From Candidatus Pelagisphaera phototrophica (GTDB lineage Bacteria > Verrucomicrobiota > Verrucomicrobiia > Opitutales > Opitutaceae): a stretch of DNA of 64,000 nt. Under the pieces are notes generated by a model, which made no database searches, was not told the DNA's origin, and saw only the letters and a list, made by a program, of their open reading frames with translations. Below are positions 1-10,002 of the stretch, piece after piece. The DNA lies in contig NZ_CP076039.1 in assembly GCF_014529625.1 (NCBI RefSeq), forward strand, positions 3,988,501 to 4,052,500. Reading direction: 5' to 3'. A program made the position numbers and the translations under genes. Position 1 is the stretch's first letter. Each line of letters opens with the position of its first letter.

Positions 1-54
1 TAAAACGTGTCATTACAGGCGGATACGGATTCAACGTGACTGGAAGCGTGCAGA

Positions 55-1281
55 GTGCTCTGGTGCCATCCGCTGGAGAGAGCTGTTGCCAGCAGGGTGG
101 ATGCGGCTGCTCCTACAACTAGAGTGTCACCACAAAACCAGACTCCTCCCAAGCCATTCAAGATCTGTCTTGTAGAGCCCTTCTTTACCGGATCACACCA
201 ACGCTGGGCCAACGAATTCGCTAGTCGTTCTAGACATCGGATAGACATTCTCTCCCTGCCTGGGTGCCACTGGAAGTGGCGTATGCATGGAGCCGCCGTA
301 ACAATGGCGGAAAAATACCGAGCCCATGGAATTCAATACGATGCCATTGTAGCCAGCGATATGCTCGACCTGACCGTGTTTCTCTCCTGTCTAAGGGATG
401 AAACGGCTCGTACTCCGGTTGCGGTCTATTTCCATGAAAACCAGTTACTCTATCCCTGGTCCCCAAGGGACTCTGATACAAAGAAAGGACGAGACCTCCA
501 CTACGCGTTTATCAACTATTCCAGTGCCTTGGCAGCAGATGCGACCTACTTCAACTCCAACTATCATCGTACGTCGTTTCTAGACGCCTTACCCAATTTC
601 CTAAAACGATACCCGGATTTCCAAAACTTGGATACGGTTTCAACTATTCGACACAACGCATCGACCCTTTGGCTAGGTATGGATCTGAAGGCACTCGACT
701 CATTCCGCTGTCCAAATCGAGGGAAAATGGCAGACAAGCCACTGATCGTTTGGAACCATCGCTGGGAGTACGACAAAAACCCCATCGGCTTCTTTCGAAT
801 ATTGTACGGTCTTGTCGAACAAGGGATCGATTTTGATTTGGCTTTGCTAGGAGAGGGCTTCGAAGAAGAACCTCCTTATTTCAAGGAAGCAAAAGAAAGG
901 CTCGGCAACCAAATCGTGCAATATGGGAAAGTTCCTCTCTTCTCGGACTACGCTCGCCTGCTATGGGAGGCGGACATTTCCCTAGTCACGTCTCGACAGG
1001 ACTTCTTCGGCCAAAGCGTGGTGGAGTCAATACACTGCGGGTGCCACCCCATCCTACCCAATCGGCTTGCCTACCCCAATCATCTGGAGCCCAGCCAATG
1101 GTCACAGAACTTCTATGAAACAGAAGACGAAGCGCGACGCTTGACGATAGAACTGATCCAAAGCGGGGCTTGGAAAAAGCCTTTTCAGGGAGCAAGCCTA
1201 GTATCGCACTATGATTGGAGCAATCAGACGCGTATCTACGATTCTTGCCTGGACCAGCTTGCTCAGCTGAGGAAGTCCTAG
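55..1281 (+). CDS. DUF3524-type glycosyltransferase, tRNA-queuosine alpha-mannosyltransferase-like
   Basis: The 408-residue product has the N-terminal block of the GTDC1/QTMAN family (VEPFFTGSHQRW, LPGCHWKWRMHG, YFHENQLLYP, about residues 40-140). A GT-B type C-terminal half follows, with WNHRWEYDKNP, LLGEGFEE and the donor-site region DFFGQSVVESIHCGCHP. Vertebrate QTMAN attaches mannose to queuosine in tRNA-Asp. By family I infer a GDP-mannose-dependent cytosolic transferase acting on queuosine-tRNA or a related cyclopentene-diol nucleoside. The start is uncertain: an in-frame stop lies at 37-39, and GTG codons at 55, 97 and 124 are possible, with conserved sequence only from about residue 37. 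It ends in TAG, and the convergent peptidase remnant follows directly. Confidence 0.8.
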   Translation: MLWCHPLERAVASRVDAAAPTTRVSPQNQTPPKPFKICLVEPFFTGSHQRWANEFASRSRHRIDILSLPGCHWKWRMHGAAVTMAEKYRAHGIQYDAIVASDMLDLTVFLSCLRDETARTPVAVYFHENQLLYPWSPRDSDTKKGRDLHYAFINYSSALAADATYFNSNYHRTSFLDALPNFLKRYPDFQNLDTVSTIRHNASTLWLGMDLKALDSFRCPNRGKMADKPLIVWNHRWEYDKNPIGFFRILYGLVEQGIDFDLALLGEGFEEEPPYFKEAKERLGNQIVQYGKVPLFSDYARLLWEADISLVTSRQDFFGQSVVESIHCGCHPILPNRLAYPNHLEPSQWSQNFYETEDEARRLTIELIQSGAWKKPFQGASLVSHYDWSNQTRIYDSCLDQLAQLRKS

Positions 1282-1299
1282 TTTTAAGGACCTGCCCGA

Positions 1300-1914
1300 T
1301 TCCATTACGAAAGCTCCATATAGGTGCTTTAACATGTAGTTGTGTCGAACGTATCCATACCCGTCTGTACCCCAGTTGACCCCCATATGTTCTTGAATGT
1401 AAAGAGTTACATCTTACAGTCTTCGGTTGGTGCTTCTAAAGCCAACAAGTGTAACCGCATGGCCATAATTTCCCCGAGGGGTTTGACCATCCAGAAAGGC
1501 CGCCCTTCTAATCGACCAAGAAGAGGGCCAGCCCATTCCGACAACGACCGGCCACCGTGGATTCAACGTATGCACGATATTACCCAAAAAGATATTCTTG
1601 TCTCTTCCCGGCATGGCAAACGCCCGGATAACTGAGCGAACACGGGCTTTCTGGATGATCTCGCTCGAAACGATTTGCTAGAACGCTCGATCGTATTCCC
1701 TCATGCTATGTGCGGAGGAAAGCAGCAAGTTCCTTTGCTCAGGATTGAAACTGGTGTCAATAAGCTCATCAAATTCCCGATTGAGCTCCGCAAACATGCG
1801 ATTATGGTTTTCCAACAGGGTATCATCCGAGTTCTCAGAAATTCTCCAACAATGGACCTCACGAGACCGTAGGTGATTCAGTCCTACCTTCGCGAATTGC
1901 CAAAGGCAAAATGC
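1300..1914 (-). pseudogene. Decayed C1 (papain-like) family peptidase
   Basis: Reading the minus strand from just after the dgt stop gives a continuous but broken protein. A degenerate catalytic-Cys block (CLWQFAKVG) comes first, then about 75 residues, then an in-frame TAG at 1678-1680. Next comes VVVGMGWPSS and the catalytic-His block GHAVTLVGF at about 1430. A frameshift between about 1386 and 1425 follows, after which the Asn-site block GVNWGTDGYGYV continues in another frame. The order Cys, His, Asn-Trp-Gly is that of papain-family peptidases. The N-terminal half is missing and the start abuts dgt, so this is a truncated, multiply disrupted relic. The end coordinate is approximate. Confidence 0.7.
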
Positions 1915-1915
1915 T

Positions 1916-3199
1916 CTAGTCTAGGTCGATGATCGAAGCGTATTCGGGATCGTAAAGACGCTTGTGAATTCTCAACGCCTGACCATCCGTCAAGCTGGCT
2001 AGGAAGTCCCGAGCGACCAACCGTTGCTTTTCGGGGTCTTCCGTTGCTTGCTTCATCCAAATCGCCTGCTGTTCCGGAAGAATCTTGGATCTCGGCTTTT
2101 CAGACTCCAAATACGAATCCGACAAGGCTCGAAACAAATCCTCCAAAACGCGATCTCCCTTATAGTCCATCTGCTGAAGCGGTGCTGACCTAAAAATAAG
2201 GTCTAGGGCCACTCGCTTGAAGAAGCGGGCCGTTCGTTTTGCCTCCGAATTCACTTCCAAGGAGAACGCATACCGGTTTGTAACTCCCGACAAAGGACTT
2301 TCACGAGGAACGAGACGGCAGGACCGAATAAAGTCGCCTATCTTGACCCCGAAAACCGCTTCGAGCCGGTCTTTTCGGATATCATTAACGAAAGCGTCAA
2401 ACAAGGGTTGCGACTCGGCATCGAGACCTTCTCTTGCCGCCCAACGCTCAAGCCGTTCCAAACTAAGGAAACCGGCTCGGACGCCGTCGACGATATCGTT
2501 GATACAATAAGCAGTATCATCCGCCCAGTCCATTATCTGGCACTCCAGACTAGCCATCTTTCGAAACGCCCCATCCACTTGCGCTCCCTTACGATCAATG
2601 TCTTTCTCGTGTACAAATTCTCGATACACACGTTGAAAGTCGTATATGAAGTGGTTTCGAGGCCGATCCCTTTCTGAAAACGAAGACTTGTATTTCAGAA
2701 TGCCGTCGAGAAATGCCCTCGTAGGAGAAATACCCCTTTGCTTGCCACTTGAATGGTACAGCGTATCCGTGATCAAACGCAAGGTTTGAGCATTCCCTTC
2801 AAATCCGCCAATGTCGTAAAACAAACGGTGGAGCGTTCGCTCACCGCCATGACCAAAAGGCGGATGGCCCAGATCGTGGCTCAAGCAGCAGGCCTCAACC
2901 AAATCCGAATCGATGTAGAAGTCGTCGTTTAAATACTTCGAGTCGCTTTGCAGGAAATGGCAGATCGATCGACCAATCTGGGCAACCTCAATGGAATGGG
3001 TCAGCCGCGTACGGTAAAAATCGTACTCTCCCGAAAGATAGACCTGGGTTTTGGATTGAAGCTTTCTGAAGGCTGATGAATGGATGATCCGGTCCCTATC
3101 AACCTGAAAAGGCGTTCGGTAGTCATCTGGTCGCTTCCCTCCAACGAGTGGCTCAAAATCGTAATCGGAATAGAAGGAGTTTTTCGACATTTCCCTCAA
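1916..3199 (-). CDS. dgt: dGTP triphosphohydrolase (HD superfamily)
   Basis: The 427-residue protein hydrolyses dNTPs, classically dGTP, to the deoxynucleoside and triphosphate, helping to set nucleotide pools in the cytosol. The family N-terminus HSSAFRKLQSKTQVY (from residue 40) is followed by the HD metal site: H68 in RTRLTHSIEVAQ, H108-D109 in CLSHDLGHPPFGHGGE, and DWADDTAY near residue 224. A second Met at residue 4 is an alternative start. It lies 109 bp downstream of glyA on the same strand and may be cotranscribed with it. The assignment is clear; whether dGTP is the preferred substrate is not shown by the sequence. Confidence 0.93.
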   Translation of the reverse strand: MREMSKNSFYSDYDFEPLVGGKRPDDYRTPFQVDRDRIIHSSAFRKLQSKTQVYLSGEYDFYRTRLTHSIEVAQIGRSICHFLQSDSKYLNDDFYIDSDLVEACCLSHDLGHPPFGHGGERTLHRLFYDIGGFEGNAQTLRLITDTLYHSSGKQRGISPTRAFLDGILKYKSSFSERDRPRNHFIYDFQRVYREFVHEKDIDRKGAQVDGAFRKMASLECQIMDWADDTAYCINDIVDGVRAGFLSLERLERWAAREGLDAESQPLFDAFVNDIRKDRLEAVFGVKIGDFIRSCRLVPRESPLSGVTNRYAFSLEVNSEAKRTARFFKRVALDLIFRSAPLQQMDYKGDRVLEDLFRALSDSYLESEKPRSKILPEQQAIWMKQATEDPEKQRLVARDFLASLTDGQALRIHKRLYDPEYASIIDLD

Positions 3200-3308
3200 G
3201 TGAAGACTCCGTATTCGTAGGACCTAGCCACCAATCTCAGTGGCAAAAAGGAAGCTCGCTTCCGAAGCCGTTAATATTCTGCTTTGTCGTGCCCATACTT
3301 CTCAATTT

Positions 3309-4838
3309 CTATAGCGAAAAGTGGCTTATCAGGAATTCGACATCCAATTCTGGATACAATACGAATCGGTCTAGAAGGCTTTGCACACGAGCTCTTCCCT
3401 CCTCTACGACAGTTTCAGAGATATCGTATTTCACTTTGCTGGGCTGACCCGCATTTTTACCCTTAGTGAGTATTTTTGGCGTAGTACTTGAGAGTATGAG
3501 CTTAAAAATCGAAGCTATCTCTTTCATCTCCTCGGCTCCCATTCCCAATGATGTGATCGCGGGGGAACCAACTCGCAATCCACTCGTGTAGTGGGGGCCA
3601 TTGGGATCGAAAGGTAACGAGTTTCGGTTCAACGTAACGCCACATTCACGAACGGCGGCTTCCGCCTGTCGTCCGTTGAGACCGAACGGAGTCACGTCGA
3701 TCAGCAAGAGGTGGTTGTCGGTTCCACCCGTGCAGATCTTGAGACCTTCGTCGATCATGGCGTCCGCGATGGCTCGCGAATTATTCACCACGTTCTGCGC
3801 GTACTCTTTAAACTCAGTCTCGTTTGCTTCCTTAAAAGCAACTGCTTTGGCTGCCATAACGTGCGGCAGCGGTCCGCCAATCACGAGAGGACACCCTTTA
3901 TCAATATACTCAGCAAACTCCTTTTTACAAAGGATCACTCCACCACGAGGGCCTCGGAGTGTCTTGTGTGTGGTCGTTGTCACTACATCAGCAAACGGCA
4001 TCGGATTGTAGTCGCCCTCGAAAACACCCCCGGCAACCAGTCCTGAGAAGTGGGCCATATCAACCAACAGAACTGCTCCCACCTTATCAGCTATTTCCTT
4101 CATCCGACGGAAATCTACCTTTCTCGGATAGGCGCTATAACCCGCTAACAGGATCAATGGCTTGATCTCCAGTGCCTGAGCTTCCAGCTCATCGTAGTCG
4201 AGCAACCCGGTCTCCTTGCTGACTGAATAGTTGTAGGCATCAAAAAACTGGGCGGAAATGTTAAATCGATAACCGTGAGTCAAGTGGCCTCCGGAGTAGT
4301 AATCCAGTCCGAGCATTTTCTGATTACCCATCGCCGCGCGCACCTTGTTCCAATCCTCTCGGGACATTTTGGAAGGGTTGGCTTCACCCATTTCCTCGAT
4401 GAGAGGTGTGCCGACTCTAGCCTGCAGGATGGCCCAAAAAGCGATCAGGTTCGCATCCGCCCCCGAGTGAGGCTGCACATAAGCGTGCTCCGCATCAAAA
4501 AGCCGGCAGGCTTGCTCACAGGCTTCGCTCTCGATCGCATCGATGTTGTCGCAACCCGCGTAGTAGCGAGCCCCAGCGAATCCTTCCGCGTACTTGTCCG
4601 TAAGCAAATTGCCCATGGCCGCTTGAGTGTTCAGCGTGGTAAAATTCTCGGACGCAATGAGCTTGAGATTGCTGCGTTGGTCCTGGAGCTCTTTCACAAT
4701 CGATGCGGCGATCGGCGCGTTTACCGAGGCAACTTGTTGCAGGTTCGCAACATAGCTCAGCATGGCGGGATTCACTTCATCCGGCGAGCGGGACGAGAGA
4801 TATTCAGAGACAGGTGACGTCGTAGTCAGATTAGACAT
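3309..4838 (-). CDS. glyA: Serine hydroxymethyltransferase, extended form
   Basis: A PLP enzyme that interconverts serine and glycine and loads one-carbon units onto tetrahydrofolate. Family motifs are ASENFTT (near 62), YAEGFAGARYYAGC (83-96), HSGADAN (124-130), VDMAHFSGL (259-267) and the PLP-lysine motif TTTTHKTLRGPRGG with K292. At 509 residues it is about 90 longer than the common bacterial enzyme. The extra length comprises a longer N-terminus (about 40 residues), an insertion at about 142-190 and a longer C-terminus. A similar extended form is known in PVC-superphylum bacteria. The active site looks intact. It lies about 240 bp downstream of the broken sulfatase and 109 bp upstream of dgt. 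Confidence 0.95.
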   Translation of the reverse strand: MSNLTTTSPVSEYLSSRSPDEVNPAMLSYVANLQQVASVNAPIAASIVKELQDQRSNLKLIASENFTTLNTQAAMGNLLTDKYAEGFAGARYYAGCDNIDAIESEACEQACRLFDAEHAYVQPHSGADANLIAFWAILQARVGTPLIEEMGEANPSKMSREDWNKVRAAMGNQKMLGLDYYSGGHLTHGYRFNISAQFFDAYNYSVSKETGLLDYDELEAQALEIKPLILLAGYSAYPRKVDFRRMKEIADKVGAVLLVDMAHFSGLVAGGVFEGDYNPMPFADVVTTTTHKTLRGPRGGVILCKKEFAEYIDKGCPLVIGGPLPHVMAAKAVAFKEANETEFKEYAQNVVNNSRAIADAMIDEGLKICTGGTDNHLLLIDVTPFGLNGRQAEAAVRECGVTLNRNSLPFDPNGPHYTSGLRVGSPAITSLGMGAEEMKEIASIFKLILSSTTPKILTKGKNAGQPSKVKYDISETVVEEGRARVQSLLDRFVLYPELDVEFLISHFSL

Positions 4839-5078
4839 GATGGAAGCATTTATAGTTTTAAAAAGTGGCTCTACCCAGGCGCTCGATAGAACCGCGAAGC
4901 TTCCTAGCGGTCAATCCCGCCTTACTCGCCAGTCGCAAAAAATAGGGGAACATCGAATGCAAAACCCGAAGAGGAAGTCAACCCATAGATAAACGCTGGC
5001 CGCGATACCTTTCCGCTCCAGACACACTTTGAGGCAAAAACGTTAGGTCAAACGGTAACAAAAGGACGTCGATTTCTC

Positions 5079-6443
5079 CTACTCAAGACCTACGACTTTC
5101 CGCTCGGTGACGGGCCACCACTGGGCGATCTTGTGGGCCAGCCGAACTACGAGTTTCGGATTCGATGTGGCGAGATTGTTTCTCTCGTGAGGGTCGATAT
5201 TCAAGTCAAACAATAGAGGTGCTGTCTCATCGGGAGGATATTTCATGCGTCCCGGTTGGCCGTCATACCGAAGCAAGAGTTTCTAATCGTCCTCAATTAC
5301 CCAACGATAGAGAAGAGAATCTTCGGGCTTGTGGACGTCTGCAATATCGTGAGCGAAGGCTTCGCCAAATATCGTGTCGCGACGGATTTTCTTTCCACTT
5401 TGGAGCGCGGGTAGCAAATTCATACCCGGCCAGTTATTTGGAACCTCAACGCCAGCGGCCGCGAGGATCGTAGGTGCAATGTCAATACTCGTACACAGTT
5501 CAGGACGATCGGTCGCGTCAATGCGATCCGGCCAGGAAAACAGGATCGGCGTACGCGTCCCCATCCCATAAGGGCTGCGTTTGGAATGAGCCGCGTATCC
5601 ATTCATATCTGTACTCTGAATCCAACCATTGTCACATACGTAAACGACCAGTGTGTTTTCGCGAAGCCCCTAAGCTTCTAGCTTCTCGAGAAGCTGCCCA
5701 CAAGCCTCATCGAACCACTCGCACATTGCATAATACTTGGCGACAAAATCGCCTAGACCCATCGCTTTGTACTTGTCTAACAAGCGCACCGGGGGCGTAT
5801 GGGGGGTGTGCGGCAGAAACGGAGCGTACCATACGAAGAACGGCTTTTCCTTTTCAACTGCCTCATCGATGAAGTCGAAAACCGGTTCCATTCCTTCGCG
5901 GCCAATTGTCAGGCCCGCATCTCCGTGACGACCTCGTGGCTTGGGAAAGCCCGCGGTCATACCATGCGTGAAACCGCCCCGCTGGTAAGAACCCTCCCAC
6001 CATTTGCCGCTCTGGTGACTCAGGTATCCCGCTTCGCCCAACAGTTCGGGAACGGTCGGCAGGTCATCGATGTGGGAAATAATTAGCTCTCGGGAATCCT
6101 TCCCCGTTTCCCTCGCTTGTCTGGCATTGGCTTCGGTTTCCGCCGGGTTATTTCCAGACGTTCGATGTTGGTGCGTATACAGCCCAGTTACTAGAGTCAT
6201 CAAAGACGGCCGACAAAGCGCGGTGGGAACATAGCCTCGCCGGAACCCCGCACTCTCACTCGCCAACCGATCAATGTGGGGCGTGTCAATTTGTTCGTGC
6301 CCCATGAAGCTGTAGTCCGTCCATGCCTGGTCGTCAGAGAGGATCAGCACAATGTTTGGCTTTTCAGCGGCCGCGGCCTCGACGGACCAAGCAGAATCAA
6401 CAATCACAAATGGGAGGGCTAGGATTAAGAATAAACGCATCAT
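5079..6443 (-). pseudogene. Secreted sulfatase interrupted by two in-frame amber codons
   Basis: One reading frame runs from the ATG at 6443 to a TAG at 5079 (454 sense positions) as a recognisable type I sulfatase: signal peptide, NIVLILSDDQAW metal site, the formylglycine region ALCRPSLMTLVTGLYTHQH, HQSGKW, CDNGW and a C-terminal DPHERNNLA. Two TAG codons interrupt it at 5670-5672 (after EKLEA) and 5283-5285 (after VIEDD, where family members usually have Trp before KLLL). No frameshift is visible. The modification motif is C-R-P-S-L rather than CxPSR, a variant I recall from related PVC sulfatases. It is probably a young pseudogene. Amber readthrough is an alternative but less likely, since the natural terminal stop is also TAG. 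Confidence 0.8.
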
Positions 6444-6705
6444 GTAAAATAACTATTCAAACTGACATCTCGAAGACCAATGATAAACTACCCACTGCTA
6501 ATTTTGTACCAAGTTTAGCACCGATCGTACTAGCAAATTCGGGACTCTTCACGGATAATGCACCCTGAGGGCCTGAATCCGTAAACAGATTTGCGACCGC
6601 ATCGACACCTTGCGGTAGAAGCATCAGCACCCATAATCACCTCGTTTTCAAAATTCTCTGCTGACGATATCCTGCCATTTCACTTTCAAGACCTAATAAA
6701 CCATT

Positions 6706-9700
6706 ATGACGACTCGACCATCGGCACCCGCGTTCCAACGATTCAAAATGGCAACGGCGACCAGCATCGCCCTGCTAGCTGTTTCCGCATTCGCCCAGGA
6801 AAGCTTCGAATCCCTTTTCGACGGCAAAGACCTTTCCGGATGGAAAGGACAGAGTGAGCTCTGGAAAGTCGAAGACGGAGCAATCGTCGGCTCCACACAT
6901 GGAGTCACCTTGGAAGCCAACACATTCCTCATCTGGCAAGGTGAAGACGTCGGCAATTTTCACTTAAAGGCAAAGCTCAAACTCGTCGGGGAAAACAACT
7001 CCGGCATCATGTACCGAGCTCAAGCTATCGAAGGCGTGGCCCATGGGCTATCTGGAAATCAGCTCGATATTCACCCCAAGCCGGAGTATCTTGGCATGTA
7101 CTACAGCGAGAAAACCGGCCGGGGTATCGTAGCTACTCGTGGGCAGAAAGTCCTCGTTACCAAGGCAGTTGATGAAAAAGGGAAATCCAAACCTCAGGTT
7201 ACCGGCGATTTAGGCATGGAACCCAAATTCAAAGTCGACGAGTGGAATGAATACGAAGTGCTGGCAGTAGGTGCCCGTGTCATTCATAAAGTGAATGGAG
7301 TGGTAACTGTAGATGTGGTCGACCGTTTTCCGGATGTACCTCGCAAAGGTGCGATAGGAATTCAACTACACCGTGGCCCTCCAATGGTTGCCTATACAAA
7401 AGACATCCAACTAAAGCGTCTGAATGGGAAAGCGGGTCGTGAGGCCATTGAGGCGTTTGTGGCGAAACCCAAGGAATTTGAAGAAGGAGCGGCCATTAAT
7501 GAAAACCGGGCGACGCCACGCGACCGCATAACGGTCAAAGAAGGTTTCGAGGTCGAGCTGCTCTATTCCGTTCCAAGCGAGACTCAAGGCTCTTGGGTCA
7601 ATCTTTGCCTCGACAATAAGGGCCGTATCATTGCCAGCGACCAATACGGCGCTCTCTATCGTTTCCCAGTTCCCGCCCCCGGGCAAAAGCTCGACCCTGA
7701 AGACGTGGAAAAGGTCCCGGCCAAAATTGAAGCGGTTAATGGGATGCTATGGGCTTTCGACGCTCTCTACGTAGGGGTTAATGAATACCGCGATCCCACC
7801 AAGTCCGGTCTCTACCGCCTCACCGATTCTGATGGGGACGACATGCTAGACAAGGTCGAGCTGCTACGCCAAATTTCCGCGCGTGGAGACCACGGCGTGC
7901 ATGCCATTCGGCTCTCCCCGGATGGTGAGTCGCTGTTTCTGATAACCGGCAACAACACCGAGCCGACCGAATGGAACTCTTCTCGGGTAAATACGAATTG
8001 GGGTGAAGACCACCTGCTTCCCCGTATGCCCGATGGCCGAGGACACAACCGCGACCGCCTCGCTCCTGCGGGAATCATCTACAAAGTCTCTCCCGATGGT
8101 GAGGACTTCGAAATCTACTCTCACGGCTACCGCAATATTTTCGATGCTGACTTTAACGCCGAGGGGGAGCTCTTTACCTACGACGCGGACATGGAGTACG
8201 ACTTTAACACCCCATGGTATCGCCCTACTCGCGTTCTCCACACCGTGAGCGGCTCAGACTATGGCTGGCGTAATGGAACGGGCAAGTGGCCCGAATGGTA
8301 CGTCGACAGCGTACCTGCTGCCGTTAATATTGGCCCCGGTTCACCCACGGGTGTGGCCTTTGGTTACGGAGCCAATTTTCCAGCCAAGTATCAAAATGCT
8401 CTATACATTCTCGATTGGAGCTGGGGAAAGATCTACAGCGTCCACCTACGTCCAGACGGTTCCAGCTATACGGGCGAGAAAGAGGACTTTATTTCCGGTG
8501 CACCGCTTCCCGTTACCGACATCGTTATCAATCCAAGCGACGGTGCCATGTATTTCACCATTGGGGGCCGCAAAGTTCAGTCGGGACTCTATCGCGTTAC
8601 ATACATCGGTGATGAAGACACTTCTCCTTCCATCGTAAAAAACAGCGGACAGAAAGCCAGAAACTTGCGCCATAGTCTCGAGGTGTTTCATGGCGTTGTG
8701 GATACAAGCGCCGTCAATAAGTCGTGGAGGTATTTGAATCACGAGGACCCATTCATTCGATCTGCCGCTCGAATTGCCATAGAAAGCCAGCCTTCCAATA
8801 GCTGGGCCAACCGAGCCTTTAAAGAGAGAATCCCCGAACGCCGTATACCGGCGTTGCTCGCTCTCGCTCGTGTGGCAGGAATTGATCGCTTTCACCGAAA
8901 GGACGGCGATCCACCCGTCAACAAGACTATAGGCAATGACATTATCAATGCTCTCCTAGACATCGACTTCGAAGATCTCGACGAAACAGGACGGTGCGCA
9001 TTAGTTCGAACCTATCAAGTGGTGTTCAACCGATTTGGAGCTCCCAGCCCTGGACTGGCCCTGAGAGCAACCGTTCAACTGGATACTCAGTTCCCAGCGG
9101 AAACGATTGAAATGAACCAGCTCCTTTGCGAGACGCTCGTTTATCTACAGGCCCCCACCGTCGCGAGAAAAGCGATTGGGCTGCTCAAGCAGGCTCCGAC
9201 TCAAGAAGAGCAGCTCGAGTATGCACGGTCGCTCCGCATGCTGAAGGCGGGATGGACCAATCAACTCCGCACGGACTACATCGAGTGGTTTCTCAACGCC
9301 GCGAACTACCGCGGTGGCGCGTCCTTCGAGATCTTCATCGAGAACATTCGCAAGGAAGCGATGGTGACTCTAACCGACAAAGAACGCAGTGATCTTGCGG
9401 CCGTTCTCTCGCGAAAGCCTGAAAAGAAGTCACCCATCGAAGCCCTCACAGCCAATTTCATGAAGGGTCGCAATTTCGTTAAAAACTGGACGATGGACGA
9501 CCTCGCCGCAGAAGCGAACCTGAGTATGGCAAACCGCAATTTTGAAAGAGGCCGTACTATGTTCGCTGGAACCGCCTGCTACTCCTGTCACAGATTCCAG
9601 AATGCCGGTGGCTCCACGGGACCTGACCTTACTGGCTCCGGTGGACGGTACTCTCCAAGCGACTTTCTCGACCAGATCATCAATCCTGGCAAGGAGATCA

Positions 9701-9981
9701 ATGAGCAATTCGTTCCGATCGCCGTGGAGATGCTCAATGGCGAGACTCACTACGGTGTGGTCGTCAATCTCAAGGCCGACAGAGTTACGATAAACACGGA
9801 TCTCACCAATCCCAACCAGCGTACCAACATTGACCGAAAGCAAATCAAGAGCCTCGAACCTTCAACGGTATCGCCTATGCCCCCTGGGCTCATCAATATG
9901 CTGACCAAGGAAGAGATCTTCGACCTCACCGCCTACGTCCTCAGTGGAGGGAATCCGGACGACAAACGGTTCTCGAACTGA
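6706..9981 (+). CDS. DUF1080 / PQQ-sugar-dehydrogenase-like propeller / cytochrome c fusion protein
   Basis: A 1091-residue exported multidomain protein. After a signal peptide (MATATSIALLAVSAFAQ; an ATG at 6748 is an equally good start) comes a DUF1080 (3-keto-disaccharide hydrolase type) lectin-like domain, about residues 30-240 (SLFDGKDLSGWKG). A beta-propeller related to glucose/sorbosone dehydrogenases follows (about 265-640), then an alpha-helical stretch. The C-terminal haem domain has C958-YSC961-H962 and the PVC-type continuation GPDLTG...INPGKEINEQF. Role inferred: periplasmic binding and oxidation of a sugar, with electrons passed to the attached cytochrome. It stands alone between a broken sulfatase and a strong terminator-like hairpin. 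The substrate is unknown. Confidence 0.85.
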   Translation: MTTRPSAPAFQRFKMATATSIALLAVSAFAQESFESLFDGKDLSGWKGQSELWKVEDGAIVGSTHGVTLEANTFLIWQGEDVGNFHLKAKLKLVGENNSGIMYRAQAIEGVAHGLSGNQLDIHPKPEYLGMYYSEKTGRGIVATRGQKVLVTKAVDEKGKSKPQVTGDLGMEPKFKVDEWNEYEVLAVGARVIHKVNGVVTVDVVDRFPDVPRKGAIGIQLHRGPPMVAYTKDIQLKRLNGKAGREAIEAFVAKPKEFEEGAAINENRATPRDRITVKEGFEVELLYSVPSETQGSWVNLCLDNKGRIIASDQYGALYRFPVPAPGQKLDPEDVEKVPAKIEAVNGMLWAFDALYVGVNEYRDPTKSGLYRLTDSDGDDMLDKVELLRQISARGDHGVHAIRLSPDGESLFLITGNNTEPTEWNSSRVNTNWGEDHLLPRMPDGRGHNRDRLAPAGIIYKVSPDGEDFEIYSHGYRNIFDADFNAEGELFTYDADMEYDFNTPWYRPTRVLHTVSGSDYGWRNGTGKWPEWYVDSVPAAVNIGPGSPTGVAFGYGANFPAKYQNALYILDWSWGKIYSVHLRPDGSSYTGEKEDFISGAPLPVTDIVINPSDGAMYFTIGGRKVQSGLYRVTYIGDEDTSPSIVKNSGQKARNLRHSLEVFHGVVDTSAVNKSWRYLNHEDPFIRSAARIAIESQPSNSWANRAFKERIPERRIPALLALARVAGIDRFHRKDGDPPVNKTIGNDIINALLDIDFEDLDETGRCALVRTYQVVFNRFGAPSPGLALRATVQLDTQFPAETIEMNQLLCETLVYLQAPTVARKAIGLLKQAPTQEEQLEYARSLRMLKAGWTNQLRTDYIEWFLNAANYRGGASFEIFIENIRKEAMVTLTDKERSDLAAVLSRKPEKKSPIEALTANFMKGRNFVKNWTMDDLAAEANLSMANRNFERGRTMFAGTACYSCHRFQNAGGSTGPDLTGSGGRYSPSDFLDQIINPGKEINEQFVPIAVEMLNGETHYGVVVNLKADRVTINTDLTNPNQRTNIDRKQIKSLEPSTVSPMPPGLINMLTKEEIFDLTAYVLSGGNPDDKRFSN

Positions 9982-10002
9982 GCAACTCGGACAAACATTT
10001 TG

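Noticed and set aside
7864..9843. Long frames opposite the dehydrogenase-cytochrome gene, and similar antisense frames elsewhere
   Set aside because: They are shadows of strongly coding sense frames and carry no conserved domains.
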